From positions 1,264,417-1,328,416 of the forward strand of contig NZ_JQMW01000009.1 of the NCBI RefSeq assembly GCF_000744935.1: a stretch of DNA of 64,000 nt, written 5' to 3'. The stretch comes from Clostridium sp. KNHs214 (lineage in GTDB: Bacteria; Bacillota; Clostridia; Clostridiales; Clostridiaceae). This document shows, one piece after another, positions 17,053 to 27,020 of this stretch; the stretch's first letter is position 1; the number at the start of each line of letters is the position of its first letter. The translations under genes were made by a program, and so were the position numbers. The notes below the pieces were generated by a model, which made no database searches, was not told the origin of the DNA, and saw only the letters and a list, made by a program, of their open reading frames with translations.

Positions 17053-18288
17053 CTATACAACATCATCTAATTTTCCTTCCATTATCCAATAGAATGGAAA
17101 TGAAAAATGTATGTGTTCAAATACAGGACCTTTGCTCTGATTTAAAATTACTGCAGTTAGCCTGATTGGACAAGTATAGTTTGGCCCTATAGCACTTTCC
17201 TTTAATACATATGATATATTTCTTTGAATAGCAAATATCTTTTCTTTTGAAGTAAGATCAGCATTAACTAGGTTATCCAATTCTTCAAGAGAACGTTCAG
17301 CCAGCTCATCTTCTGTCAACCTTTGCTTCAGTACTCCTGTAACTGTTATCCATGAAATCTCACCAGATTTTGATGCAATTGCATGTTCTAAATCTAGAGA
17401 AAGTGTTGAATCAGCATTATCATTAAAAAATTTTCTTATTTCTTCAGCACCACAATACCACTGATTTTCTGGACCAATTACATATGGGAGATTATCTACT
17501 GCAAAATACTTGTTCACAATTTCCTTTGAAATATATTTTTGCCCAAAGAATTCTTTTTCTAAACTTTTAACCAAAGTTTTTAGTTCTTTAGTCATTTGGT
17601 TATTTTTATACTCATTAACTATATCATTTTGCTCATTGTAACTCCTTATATATTCTTCTGAACTTTCAAAACGTTCATCTGGGAAAATAGGTTTTGGTAT
17701 AGAAAATTGAAGATGAGCAATTTTCCACTTGCCAGCATCCTTTAAAATAACCCCACTTAAATCCAATGGCCATAAGTATTCCCTCATATTGCCCTCACGT
17801 TGATGATATACTAGAGTCAAAAACCAATTAATAAAAGAAATCTTTTGCTTTGGTGTAAGTCCTCTCTCTTGGATCTTCTCTTTTATATACTTAACATGGC
17901 GATCATACTTTTCTGGTGCATCTTCAAAAGTGTATTTTACTGAGCCATTAGTTGCAAACCATGCCACATTACCTTCAACAGAAATATGTGCATTTTGCCA
18001 ATCTATATTTACATCACCCCAGTATTCCCAATCCCCTGCAATCAATTCTTTTACGTTGTCACTTCCTAAATACAGCTCTCCGGTACCAGTACCTAGAACA
18101 TGTGTATCCTTTCCTGCTACAAAAAGTTCATCTATAAAAGTATTAACTTTTTCTAAATTTCGCTCAGAATATCCATCTTGTAAACTCTTAAGAACTTCTC
18201 TAATCTCTGCGTGATTCTCTGTAGAGTTATGAAATATCTCCCACATTTTTAATGTTCTGCCTAAATACTGTGTCCCAAATCTTTTCAT
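17053..18288 (-). CDS. Protein with two NTF2/SnoaL-like domains
   Basis: 411 residues, no signal peptide or membrane segment. Two similar halves (about 10-200 and 220-405) each show the NTF2-like pattern: an N-terminal helix, a fluctuating beta-sheet with statements such as GNVAWFATNGSVKYTFED and GEISWITVTGVLKQRL, then a C-terminal strand ending in HLQFSIP or HIHFSFP. Such folds serve as small-molecule binding or enzyme-like scaffolds. No catalytic residues can be assigned. Function unknown. Start ATG behind GGGGGAAA. Confidence 0.65.
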   Translation of the reverse strand: MKRFGTQYLGRTLKMWEIFHNSTENHAEIREVLKSLQDGYSERNLEKVNTFIDELFVAGKDTHVLGTGTGELYLGSDNVKELIAGDWEYWGDVNIDWQNAHISVEGNVAWFATNGSVKYTFEDAPEKYDRHVKYIKEKIQERGLTPKQKISFINWFLTLVYHQREGNMREYLWPLDLSGVILKDAGKWKIAHLQFSIPKPIFPDERFESSEEYIRSYNEQNDIVNEYKNNQMTKELKTLVKSLEKEFFGQKYISKEIVNKYFAVDNLPYVIGPENQWYCGAEEIRKFFNDNADSTLSLDLEHAIASKSGEISWITVTGVLKQRLTEDELAERSLEELDNLVNADLTSKEKIFAIQRNISYVLKESAIGPNYTCPIRLTAVILNQSKGPVFEHIHFSFPFYWIMEGKLDDVV

Positions 18289-18504
18289 ATATAATTTCCC
18301 CCTTTCTATTCTCTACTAATTTATTTCTACATGATTAAATATTTTCAAATCAAAGTTTCTTACTTATTTAGCCTATGTCTTTGTAATTTTTAATTGCTGC
18401 ATCTATAATTTTAATACAGCAACTTTTGTAGATAAAGGTAAACTATATTTCGGTATCATTCTTTACCAAATTCTTAACTATTTCCTCCTAAACTTTGTCT
18501 TTTC

Positions 18505-19374
18505 TTAAATACTAACTTCTATTTCTTTTAGATTTAGTGCTTTTCCACCAACTTTCACTTCAGTAATCTCTTTACCTTGAACATTTAAAGACACGAGAAT
18601 TTCCGATGGCATTTTCATTGAATAACCTTGTTCAATAACTATATTCTTATAATTTTTAGGACTAATTATGCCATATTTAAACAAATAGCAAGCAAGGGCA
18701 CCATTAGATGTACCTGTTGCTGATTCCTCTGGAATTCCATATAGAGGTGCTAAATTTCTACAATGAGCATTGGAATTATTAATAGAGTGTAAGCTGAAGA
18801 TATGATAACCAGTTGCATTGTATTTCTTGCTAACTTCCGCTACTTTGTTAAAATTCGGATTGATTGAATTAAGAACATCTATGTTTTTTATTGGAATCAT
18901 TATATCTCTAAGTCCAGTAGATACGATCTGTATAGGCAATTTTTTATCTATACTATCTACAGCAATGTTCAAGGAGTCAGCAATTTCTGATTTATCTAAT
19001 ATTTCAAAAAAGCTTGGAGTCGTCTGATTCATCATTATTGATAAATCTTCCTTTACCTGGACATCTAATATCCCTACTTTTGTTTCTTGCGTATATTTAC
19101 CAGGTTTAATGTAGCCCTCAGCTAGTAATGTAGAAAATGTTCCAATTGTGGCATGTCCACAAAGTTCAACCTCTTCAACAGGCGTAAAAAATCTAATCTT
19201 AAAATCTGCACAATCTGACCTCATAACAAATGCCGTCTCACTAAACCCTAATATACTAGCTATCTCCTTCATATTATTTTCAGATAAAGAGTCTGCATTT
19301 ATTACAACTCCTGCTGGATTTCCACCCTCTACAGTTTTAGCAAATGCATTTATTTTATAAGCTTTTATTTCCAT
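18505..19374 (-). CDS. PhzF-family isomerase/epimerase-like protein
   Basis: 290 residues from the ATG at 19374, spaced 8 bases from GGGGG; an upstream TTG at 19389 overlaps the ribosome site and is less likely. The N-terminal pattern VEGGNPAGVVI and the glutamate/histidine region VEELCGHATIGTF match PhzF and related trans-2,3-dihydro-3-hydroxyanthranilate isomerase-like enzymes. The C-terminal ESATGTSNGALACYL loop is also typical. No phenazine genes are nearby, so the physiological reaction is unknown. Confidence 0.87.
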   Translation of the reverse strand: MEIKAYKINAFAKTVEGGNPAGVVINADSLSENNMKEIASILGFSETAFVMRSDCADFKIRFFTPVEEVELCGHATIGTFSTLLAEGYIKPGKYTQETKVGILDVQVKEDLSIMMNQTTPSFFEILDKSEIADSLNIAVDSIDKKLPIQIVSTGLRDIMIPIKNIDVLNSINPNFNKVAEVSKKYNATGYHIFSLHSINNSNAHCRNLAPLYGIPEESATGTSNGALACYLFKYGIISPKNYKNIVIEQGYSMKMPSEILVSLNVQGKEITEVKVGGKALNLKEIEVSI

Positions 19375-19519
19375 AATCATTACCCCCAATTTTATGTGTC
19401 CTATATTCTTTATCTAATACATAATTTATATTCTAATTGTATTATTGACATGTTCAAAATAGCAACCTCCTTTTCCATTAATTTTTAATAATTGCAGCGT
19501 ATCCATGTGTACCACAAAA

Positions 19520-19546
19520 AAAGCAGTTAGATACTAAAACTGCTTT
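19520..19546 (-). terminator. Terminator of metallophosphoesterase gene
   Basis: Stem AAAGCAGTT / AACTGCTTT with a 9-base loop, then a T7 run on the minus strand. About 180 bases beyond the stop of the 19728-20648 gene. Confidence 0.75.
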
Positions 19547-19727
19547 AAAATTAATTTAATAGTCTTCGTCAAGTGTATAATTTATTACTACAGTAACTAC
19601 TTAAATCACCTGTAGTTAATTTATATTTACTATTAATAGTAACCTCTTGCCATTTTACTCTTTGCTAATAGCTAAGATTCTCCTGTTTTTTCCCACTGCT
19701 CAACTTGTTCAATAGCCTTCTTTAGTT

Positions 19728-20648
19728 TTACTTCCCTAGTTTTACTTCATATTTATTTATCCACTTGTGGTTAGAAAATTCTCTACACCTAACTACCACT
19801 TTATGATCAAAAACTTCAACTACTAATCCCTGACTTAAATTTACAGGTTCATATCTATCTCCTTTTGTCATTATATAATTTACTGCACCTGTATTAAACA
19901 TGGTAAAATCTTTTTTACACATAGTTTTTTCATTATCTAAGTTATAATGAGAATGCCCTGTAAAAAACATAACTTGAGGGTACATTTTTAAGATATTGTA
20001 TAATTCTTCATGATTTTCTATGCCTGCCCAAGCGTCACTTCCAAAGACTGTATCATAAAATGGTTGATGTAAAAATACAAAAATAGGTTTATCTGCACTT
20101 GCATCTTTACTTATAGTATCCTTAAGCCAGTTTAATTGTTTATTAGAAAGCTTGGCATAACCATTATTTTCTGGAGCTAAGATTATAAAATGATATCCTT
20201 TTACCCATTTATCATAATATATTGCAGGCATACCAGTTTCACTTACAAAAGTACCTTCATGTTCTCTATTAGTAAATCCCTTACAATAATACTCGTGATT
20301 TCCCATAGATAACATAACCTCTGCATTGGATTCTTTATATTTATTTAAAATAGCCATAAAACTTTTATATTCACTTTTCCTACCACTATTTGCGGAATCG
20401 CCCACTATAGCTATTGCATTGTAGTTTGGATATAATTCTTTTAAATCTTTAAGTGCACTTTTAAATTTTCTCTCTGAAAATAAAGCTCCCCCAATATGTA
20501 CATCACTTATTACAGGAAAAACCAATTTAGCCTTTTTTAATTCATCTGATTTAGTTTTTGCTCTTATATTTTCCATTGAAGAACTTATTACAAAAATACT
20601 ACATATAGCAAAGATTATCCCAAATACTATTCTCAATTTTTTCTTCAT
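19728..20648 (-). CDS. Calcineurin-like metallophosphoesterase, membrane-anchored
   Basis: 306 residues. An N-terminal hydrophobic segment (about 5-25) after KKK looks like a signal anchor, so the domain is probably outside the membrane. Metal-binding motifs are present in order: SDVHIGG (about 48), GDSANSG, MGNHEYY and TGHSHYNLDN. This is the calcineurin-like phosphoesterase pattern. The substrate is unknown. A decayed copy of its C-terminal region occurs at about 26.53-26.67 kb. Confidence 0.87.
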   Translation of the reverse strand: MKKKLRIVFGIIFAICSIFVISSSMENIRAKTKSDELKKAKLVFPVISDVHIGGALFSERKFKSALKDLKELYPNYNAIAIVGDSANSGRKSEYKSFMAILNKYKESNAEVMLSMGNHEYYCKGFTNREHEGTFVSETGMPAIYYDKWVKGYHFIILAPENNGYAKLSNKQLNWLKDTISKDASADKPIFVFLHQPFYDTVFGSDAWAGIENHEELYNILKMYPQVMFFTGHSHYNLDNEKTMCKKDFTMFNTGAVNYIMTKGDRYEPVNLSQGLVVEVFDHKVVVRCREFSNHKWINKYEVKLGK

Positions 20649-20894
20649 ATGTTATTATCCTCACTTAAGTTATTTTATAAGTTATTTTTCCCGTTGCAAG
20701 GATAATTTATATTTATATATTGATGGTTCAGAATCCAATAATTGTCGTAAATTTTATATTTGCAAAAGTTATTTAAAAATTACTTTAATTCAACTATTAT
20801 ATTATTATTTCATTTAATGCTCAATATTGAATTTTTAAAATTTAGTTATATGTAAAGCAAAAAGAAAAACATACTAAATTCTAAAAAGTATAAC

Positions 20895-21374
20895 CTATAA
20901 AAAACAAGTAAATATAAATTCATCTCCTCTTTTAATATCTCCACTATTTTTTTCAATATGTTTAACTTTATCCATATTGGTTATTATCACCAGTGTTATT
21001 GGTGATTTTCCATGCTCCATAACCAAATTTGGATCAAATTCCATTAGCATATCTCCTTTTTTAACTTTGCTGCCATTTTCAATCCTACGCTTAAATCCTA
21101 GTCCGTTTAATTCAACAGTATCTAAACCAATATGAATAAGTACTTCTAACCCCTCTTTAGTGACTAGTCCAATAGCATGATTGGTTGGAAATATAGTTGC
21201 AATAGTTCCATCTACTGGAGACACAATCTTACCATCTTTAGGGACTACAGCAACTCCATCCCCCATTATTTTTTCCGAAAATACTTTATCTGGGACTTCC
21301 TCTATAGGTAATATCTTTCCCGCAATTGGTGATACCAATTCTACAGTCTTATTTTTCTTAAGAAATTTAAACAT
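20895..21374 (-). CDS. PTS glucose-type EIIA component
   Basis: 159 residues from the ATG at 21374, chosen for its AAAGGGGAAATAAA site; an upstream in-frame start at 21407 would add an unrelated tail. It has the EIIA-Glc motif EVLIHIGLDTVELNG, containing the phosphorylated His. It transfers phosphate from HPr to an EIIB of the glucose family. The MurP-like EIIBC of this gene cluster has no EIIA domain of its own, so this protein is its likely partner. Last gene of the murQ-murP cluster, after the RpiR regulator. Confidence 0.9.
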   Translation of the reverse strand: MFKFLKKNKTVELVSPIAGKILPIEEVPDKVFSEKIMGDGVAVVPKDGKIVSPVDGTIATIFPTNHAIGLVTKEGLEVLIHIGLDTVELNGLGFKRRIENGSKVKKGDMLMEFDPNLVMEHGKSPITLVIITNMDKVKHIEKNSGDIKRGDEFIFTCFL

Positions 21375-21445
21375 TTTATTTCCCCTTTCTAAAAACACAG
21401 CAAGCACCTTTGTAAAGTTATTTTAAAAAAAATTCACCAAAACAT

Positions 21446-22300
21446 TTAATCTTTCATTTTAAGATCTCCAATTATATGACCTGTTTTTAAAATATACGGT
21501 GGTATTACATCATAGTTTTTCTTAATAATATTAACAAATAATATATCAATCACTGTAAGTTGAGCTATTCTTGATGCTATAGCACCCATTCTAAGCTTGG
21601 TTTCTATTTCAGAAGTATATATATTTATATCAGCCATATCACTAATAGGATTATTTCCAAATTTAGTTATAGATATAGTTTTAGCTCCTGCTTTTTTAGC
21701 TATCTCTAATGCTTTATACGTTTCTTTTGTTTTTCCGCTATGAGAAATAGCTATAGCTACAGATTTTTCATTCATATTTGAAGCTGAAACTAATTGTAAG
21801 TGATAATCTTCATGTAAGACTGCTGGCATATTTATTCTAACTAGTTTATATTGAAGATCTGCTGCCACTAAAGAAGAACTACCTACTCCAAATAAATTTA
21901 TTTTATCCGCATTAATCATAACATTTGTTGCTTTATCTATAGAATCCTTGTCTAATAATTTTATAGTATCTTTTATAGCTTTTATATTTTCTAATGCTAT
22001 TTTTTCTATAATCTCAGTAGTAGAATCCTTACATGTAATAGCTTCATAAATTTTATTTTCATTAAAATTATCTTTTTCTGTATCCTTAGCTATAGCAATT
22101 TTTAATTCTTGAAACCCTGAATAACCTACTTTTTTAGAAAATCTTATAATACTTGCGGGACTTGTATTCGTGGTATTAGCTAATTCTTCAGCAGTTAAAT
22201 TACAAACTTCAATTCCATGTTCTAATATATATTTAGCTATTTTGTTTTCAGAATCCGTAAAACTACTCTGCAAATTTTTTATTTTTAAAATACTACTCAA
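21446..22300 (-). CDS. MurR/RpiR-family transcriptional regulator
   Basis: 284 residues from a TTG at 22300 that sits behind GGAGGTGG; the longer in-frame start at 22333 overlaps this site. N-terminal HTH (about 1-75, NTSPASIIRFSKKVGYSGFQ) and C-terminal SIS sugar-phosphate domain (about 115-250, with SHSGKTKETY). The family represses or activates amino-sugar genes in response to sugar phosphates. With murQ and murP upstream, N-acetylmuramic acid 6-phosphate is the likely effector (inference). Confidence 0.87.
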   Translation of the reverse strand: MSSILKIKNLQSSFTDSENKIAKYILEHGIEVCNLTAEELANTTNTSPASIIRFSKKVGYSGFQELKIAIAKDTEKDNFNENKIYEAITCKDSTTEIIEKIALENIKAIKDTIKLLDKDSIDKATNVMINADKINLFGVGSSSLVAADLQYKLVRINMPAVLHEDYHLQLVSASNMNEKSVAIAISHSGKTKETYKALEIAKKAGAKTISITKFGNNPISDMADINIYTSEIETKLRMGAIASRIAQLTVIDILFVNIIKKNYDVIPPYILKTGHIIGDLKMKD

Positions 22301-22383
22301 AAATCCACCTCCATATAAATTAAGCACTATCATTACTACTAAATGGCTTAATTTTATACATATAAAGTGATTATATTATATCA

Positions 22384-22551
22384 TGATTAACCCACCATAA
22401 GGTATAATATGATGGAATTATTAAATTTCTCCTCCATGACTTGCATAAGAGCTGGGAACAATAAATTTAAACAGTTCCTTTGCCTCTTATACAAGTCATT
22501 CCAGAGAAATTTCATAATTCAGGTAATATAATGCTTTTTGTGGGATAGTCA
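22384..22551. repeat. Family B element, copy 3 (168 bp, inverted)
   Basis: TGATTAACCCACC...GATAGTCA, flanked by perfect TATCA duplications (22379-22383, 22552-22556). Its inner arrangement is reversed relative to copies 1 and 2, and the internal insert is missing. The right duplication includes the stop codon of the PHP gene (22554-22556), so the insertion is exactly at a gene end, between PHP and the RpiR regulator. Confidence 0.88.
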
Positions 22552-22553
22552 TA

Positions 22554-23396
22554 TCATTTATTTTGTAAATATGGGGATAAATTATCATAAATACATTTGG
22601 GAATTTCTATTCCACAAATTGGGGTTTTAGCTTTATTATATTCGCCATGATAATCCGATCCACCTGTTATAATCAATCCTTTTTTATCAGCTATTTCTTT
22701 AAGTTCTTGCCTTAATTTCAAACTATTTGCAGGATGATATATTTCTAATCCATCTAACAAACTACTATTTATTAAATTTTCATACAACTTATCATCTTTC
22801 TTCTTTATTTTTTCTGGATGAGCTAAAACTACTATGCCATTATTGTTCTTTATTAAATTGCATATTTCTTGAAAACCATAGTATTTAAAATTGTCTTCCA
22901 CATAATAAGGAGCATCTTTTCCAAAATAAAATCTTAAAGAAGTCATTATATTTTCTTTCTTTAAATATCCATGTTTACTTAGTACTTTAAGCATTTTAGC
23001 TCTATAAAGAGGGCCTCCTTGACCCTCTTTATAAAATTCTTCTTCTTGAATATTAATACCATTCTTTTGCATTAATTTTATCTGTTTTCTAGACTTATTA
23101 TTTAATTTTTCCAATATATCTTTGGAGTATCCTATTAATTCTGAAGAATTATAATCTATGCCATATCCCAAAACATGGAACCTTATATCATTTTCTAAAG
23201 CTGTAAATTCTGCTGCTGGTATAAAAGGTATACCATATTTTTTACTTAATTCATTTGTTTTTTCAAGACCTAATACTGTATCATGATCTGTTATTGCTAG
23301 AGCAGATAATTTTAAAGATTTAGCGCTTTCAAATATCTCTTCAACTGTAGAACTTCCATCTGAATAAACGGAATGCATATGAAATTCAAAATTCAT
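22554..23396 (-). CDS. PHP-domain phosphoesterase-like protein
   Basis: 280 residues. The PHP metal motifs are HMHSVYSDGSS (about 6), ITDHDTVLG (about 37) and later VLAHPEK and GGSDYHG. The family includes 5'-3' nucleases and phosphatases such as the RNase AM/YciV group. The gene is in the murQ-murP operon, 21 bases after murP. A phosphatase role in amino-sugar use is possible, but this is inference. The stop codon lies within the target duplication of element B copy 3, so the 3' end was defined by the insertion. Confidence 0.85.
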   Translation of the reverse strand: MNFEFHMHSVYSDGSSTVEEIFESAKSLKLSALAITDHDTVLGLEKTNELSKKYGIPFIPAAEFTALENDIRFHVLGYGIDYNSSELIGYSKDILEKLNNKSRKQIKLMQKNGINIQEEEFYKEGQGGPLYRAKMLKVLSKHGYLKKENIMTSLRFYFGKDAPYYVEDNFKYYGFQEICNLIKNNNGIVVLAHPEKIKKKDDKLYENLINSSLLDGLEIYHPANSLKLRQELKEIADKKGLIITGGSDYHGEYNKAKTPICGIEIPKCIYDNLSPYLQNK

Positions 23397-23416
23397 TATA
23401 ATTCCTCCGATATTAA

Positions 23417-24817
23417 CTATTTTAAATGCAACACTTCATTTAATACTGAATTTTCTTCCATTCCCTCTCCCATATCATCAGATAAATCATCCCATTTAGT
23501 AAAATAAGTTAGTAAAAATGCTCCTACATAAGCTAATAAAGTTCCTATTATATAATGAATTATCTTTTCTGATGGTATCAATAAAGTTAATGGTAATCCA
23601 GATAATCCAATACCAATAGATGCTACTTTCATTATAGATATATATGCTCCTCCTATCATAGAGCCAACACATGCTGTAACAAAAGGCTTTCCTAAAGGTA
23701 ATGTTACACCAAACATTAGTGGTTCTCCTATTCCTAGCATAGCTACTGGCAATGAACTTCCTATTATATTCTTTAATTTTTTATTTTTTGTTTTTAAGTA
23801 AATTGCTATTCCTGCTCCAACTTGTCCAGCTCCGGCCATTGCTAAAATAGGTCTTAATAAATCCAATCCTGTTTCTTTTAATAAACTTACTTCTATAGGT
23901 GTTAAAGCTCTATGAAGTCCTGTCATTACTAATGGTAAAAATGTTCCTGATAAAACTGCACCAACTAAAACTCCACCTTTATCAATTAATACATTTACAA
24001 CATTACTGATTCCCTGAGTTAACATTACACCCAAAGGATGTACTACATAGATACTACCTAGCCCTATTACCAATAAAACTATGGTAGGTGTTAATATTAA
24101 ATCTAGAATTGATGGCATTATTTTTCTAATCTTTTTCTCTAACCATGCACCCAACATACAAGCTATTAAAACAGCTATTATTCCACCTTGCTCTGGTACA
24201 AGATTTTTACCACTTATAGCGACTTTAGCCAAACCTGGTGAACTTAAAATACCAGCTATTGCTCCTCCTAAAGTAATACTACCACCAAATTCTTTGGCAG
24301 TATACATACCTACCATTATACTCATATAAGTAAATATAGCCTTACCTATAACTCCCAACATAGCATAAGTGTTTTTATTTATTACTCCTAAATTCATTAA
24401 CAATTTAGATGAACCATAAATAACTCCACAACCAACAAATGCAGGTATCAACGGAATAAAAATATTTGATAAATGCTTTAAAAATAGTTTAAAATGAGTA
24501 CTGTTTTTTGCTTTTAGCTCTTCTTTTCTAGCCTTTACTTCATCTACTTCTCCTACTTTAAGACCAACAAGCTTTCCAAATTCATTGGCAACTTTTCCAG
24601 CAGTACCAGGTCCTAATATAATCTGAAATTGACCACTTTGTTCTACAATACTCAGAACTCCATTTACATTATTAAGTTTAGCCTTGTCCACTAATCCTTT
24701 GTCTTTTAGAACTAACCTTAATCTAGTAGCACAATGAGTAACTGATAAAACGTTTTCTTTGCCACCAATATTTTCTAAAATCTTTTCCCCTAATTGTTTA
24801 GGTAATAATTTAGACAT
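23417..24817 (-). CDS. murP: PTS EIIBC, N-acetylmuramic acid-type (MurP-like)
   Basis: 466 residues. EIIB domain first (about 1-85) with the phospho-Cys in SVTHCATRLRLVL, then an EIIC of about ten membrane segments (110-450), ending with a short charged tail. This is the glucose-family EIIBC layout. Following murQ by about 60 bases strongly suggests MurNAc as substrate. No EIIA domain, so it depends on a separate EIIA such as the one at 20895-21374. Start ATG behind GGGAGG. Confidence 0.85.
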   Translation of the reverse strand: MSKLLPKQLGEKILENIGGKENVLSVTHCATRLRLVLKDKGLVDKAKLNNVNGVLSIVEQSGQFQIILGPGTAGKVANEFGKLVGLKVGEVDEVKARKEELKAKNSTHFKLFLKHLSNIFIPLIPAFVGCGVIYGSSKLLMNLGVINKNTYAMLGVIGKAIFTYMSIMVGMYTAKEFGGSITLGGAIAGILSSPGLAKVAISGKNLVPEQGGIIAVLIACMLGAWLEKKIRKIMPSILDLILTPTIVLLVIGLGSIYVVHPLGVMLTQGISNVVNVLIDKGGVLVGAVLSGTFLPLVMTGLHRALTPIEVSLLKETGLDLLRPILAMAGAGQVGAGIAIYLKTKNKKLKNIIGSSLPVAMLGIGEPLMFGVTLPLGKPFVTACVGSMIGGAYISIMKVASIGIGLSGLPLTLLIPSEKIIHYIIGTLLAYVGAFLLTYFTKWDDLSDDMGEGMEENSVLNEVLHLK

Positions 24818-24878
24818 TACATGAACCTCCCTAATATTTTTTATTTATTTTAAATAAAAAAAGATATTTAAAATATAC

Positions 24879-25790
24879 CTATTTGTTTTCTACAGACTCT
24901 AAAGCCTTTCTAACATATCCTTTATGTTTATATAAAGTATCCTTTGATTTTAATTTGTCTAATCCCGTTTTTATCATAAATATTGATAGCTTAACATCAT
25001 AATCTGTTATTTCTAAATACTTTTTAGCTTCTGATTCATCAACAGAAGTAGCTTCCATAACTATCTTCTTACATCTTTCCTGTAATTTAATATTAGTTGA
25101 TTCTACATCTACCATTAAATTTTCATATACCTTCCCCAGTTTTATCATAGCTGCTGTACTCAGCATGTTTAAAACCATTTTTTGACCAGTACCTGATTTC
25201 ATTCTAGTTGAACCTGCAATTACTTCTTCACCTACCTCAACTGCTATACAAACATCTACTATCTTTGATATTTCAGAATTATAATTATTTGTAACCCCTA
25301 CAGTAACTGCTTCTATACCCCTAGCGTATCCAAGTCCGCCAAGAACATATGGAGTTCTTCCACTTGCAGCTATTCCTACTAACACATCACCTTTATTAAA
25401 ATTAATTTTTTTCAGATCGTTAACTGCATCTTCTTTACTATCTTCTGCTCCTTCCACAGCACTAAATATTGCTTTACCTCCCCCTGCTATTATACCTTGT
25501 ACCATTTCATGAGAAACTCCAAAGGTTGGTGGACATTCAGAAGCATCCAATATGCCTAATCTGCCACTAGTACCTGCCCCTAAATAAATTAATCTACCAC
25601 CTTCATATAATTTTTTTGTAATCAAATCAACAGCTTTTGATATATTTAATATCTCTTTTTCTACTGCATATGCAACTTTTTTATCCTCTTCATTTATAAG
25701 TTTTATGATTTCTTCCGTTGGTAATTTGTCTATTTCAATTGTATTTGGATTTCTCTTTTCAGTAGTTAATAAATCAAGGTTAATATTCAT
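24879..25790 (-). CDS. murQ: N-acetylmuramic acid 6-phosphate etherase
   Basis: 303 residues, full length. The diagnostic SIS motif [21 protein letters not shown] lies near residue 72, with [18 protein letters not shown] near 193. MurQ cleaves the lactyl ether of MurNAc 6-phosphate, giving GlcNAc 6-phosphate and D-lactate, in the cytoplasm after uptake by MurP. First gene of the cluster; start ATG behind AGAGAGG. Highly confident. Confidence 0.95.
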   Translation of the reverse strand: MNINLDLLTTEKRNPNTIEIDKLPTEEIIKLINEEDKKVAYAVEKEILNISKAVDLITKKLYEGGRLIYLGAGTSGRLGILDASECPPTFGVSHEMVQGIIAGGGKAIFSAVEGAEDSKEDAVNDLKKINFNKGDVLVGIAASGRTPYVLGGLGYARGIEAVTVGVTNNYNSEISKIVDVCIAVEVGEEVIAGSTRMKSGTGQKMVLNMLSTAAMIKLGKVYENLMVDVESTNIKLQERCKKIVMEATSVDESEAKKYLEITDYDVKLSIFMIKTGLDKLKSKDTLYKHKGYVRKALESVENK

Positions 25791-25912
25791 AATTAAACAT
25801 CCTCTCTATAAAAATTAAATAGATTTTTGTATAAAACTTAATTAAAATTTTATTTACCTTTTTCATATGTAATCGGAAATTTTATTTCATATTATGCAAA
25901 AAATTATTTCTC

Positions 25913-26374
25913 TTAATTCTTATCTTGTATCCTAAATTTCACTTTTTTTAACAAAACCAACACACAATAAACACCAATAGTGGATACGATACTTAAAAAA
26001 TAATACCCCATACCTATTGCAATACCTATACAGGCTACTACCCATAAAGTAGCTGCAGTGGTAAGACCTTTAATAGACCCTTTATTATGTATTATTGTAC
26101 CTGCTCCTAAAAAACCAATTCCTGATACAACTTGTGATATAATCCTACCGCTATCAACTTTAAGAGCATTTGTAAGTTGAGGATATTGTCCTATTATATC
26201 TATGGAATCTTGAACCAAATATAATTGTATCATAGAAGTAATTGCAGCTCCTACGCAAACTAATATATTCGTAATAAATCCAGCAGGTCTCTTTTGATAC
26301 TCTCTTTCATATCCAATAATTCCTCCCATTATTACAGCTAAAGAGAACCTTATCAAAACCTGTTGATATGTCAT
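25913..26374 (-). CDS. MgtC/SapB-family membrane protein
   Basis: 153 residues from the ATG at 26374, placed after GGGGGTGGCAGT; an upstream in-frame start at 26434 is less likely. Four or five hydrophobic segments and the family signature GGIIGYEREYQKRPAGFITNI (about 17) and GRIISQVVSGIGFLGAGTI. MgtC-type proteins are linked to magnesium limitation and ATP-synthase control in some bacteria. Role here unknown; monocistronic. Confidence 0.88.
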   Translation of the reverse strand: MTYQQVLIRFSLAVIMGGIIGYEREYQKRPAGFITNILVCVGAAITSMIQLYLVQDSIDIIGQYPQLTNALKVDSGRIISQVVSGIGFLGAGTIIHNKGSIKGLTTAATLWVVACIGIAIGMGYYFLSIVSTIGVYCVLVLLKKVKFRIQDKN

Positions 26375-26526
26375 ACTGCCACCCCCAGTCAGTCCTTGAA
26401 TATTATATATATTTAAGTATTTAAAAATTTTCAAACAATTGTAACTATAATTTCTTAACTACGTCCATTATAATATGTTTGCAAAATAATTTCAAGTTTT
26501 TGATTTCATAATGAAATATTTTTTCA

Positions 26527-26672
26527 TAATTATTTATCTACTTGCGAGTATAGCCTTCTCTACTCCTCAATAATATCTTCTCACCAAAATTTCAACTACT
26601 AATCCTTGACTTAAAGATATAAATCATATCTTATTTTGCCATTATATAATTTATTGCGCATGTATTGGATGA
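26527..26672 (-). pseudogene. Relict of metallophosphoesterase C-terminus
   Basis: This stretch aligns by eye with about 19745-19900 of the metallophosphoesterase gene. Shared words include TTTCAACTACTAATCC, TGACTTAAA and GCCATTATATAATTTA. Compared with the parent gene it has several substitutions and small deletions, and it has no open frame. Remnant of an old duplicate. Confidence 0.65.
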
Positions 26673-27020
26673 CTTATAAATATTTATAAAAAGATAAAAT
26701 TTATTACTACAGAACAGTTAAGATTTAACATGCAAGTGCCTAAAAGATTTTTAAAAACATATTAGTAAAATATGCAAAGTGGCTACTATATTTTATAGGG
26801 ACTTTGCACAATATTTATTGAATAGCCCTTTATTACAAGTATTTTGTAATTACTATATTAAGAAAGTTTTAAGATATTTTTAAATTAATTTTAAATAGTT
26901 AATTATATAATATATTTGTATTTGGCAGTAAAAATTTCAAAAGGAGTATTTTTGTTTAGTTTTAAATTTTAATTAGGTAGTTAATATTAAGTTTAAAAAA
27001 GAGAGGAGAGATAAAACAAT
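26673..27020. other. Upstream region of VanZ-like gene
   Basis: About 350 bases of AT-rich sequence before the plus-strand VanZ-like gene. The ribosome site AGAGGAGAG is clear at the end; no operator or RNA was recognised. Confidence 0.35.

Noticed and set aside
16860..17165. Plus-strand 101-codon frame at the end of family B copy 2
   Set aside because: Hydrophobic translation of an AT-rich spacer; overlaps the NTF2-like gene end and has no ribosome site.
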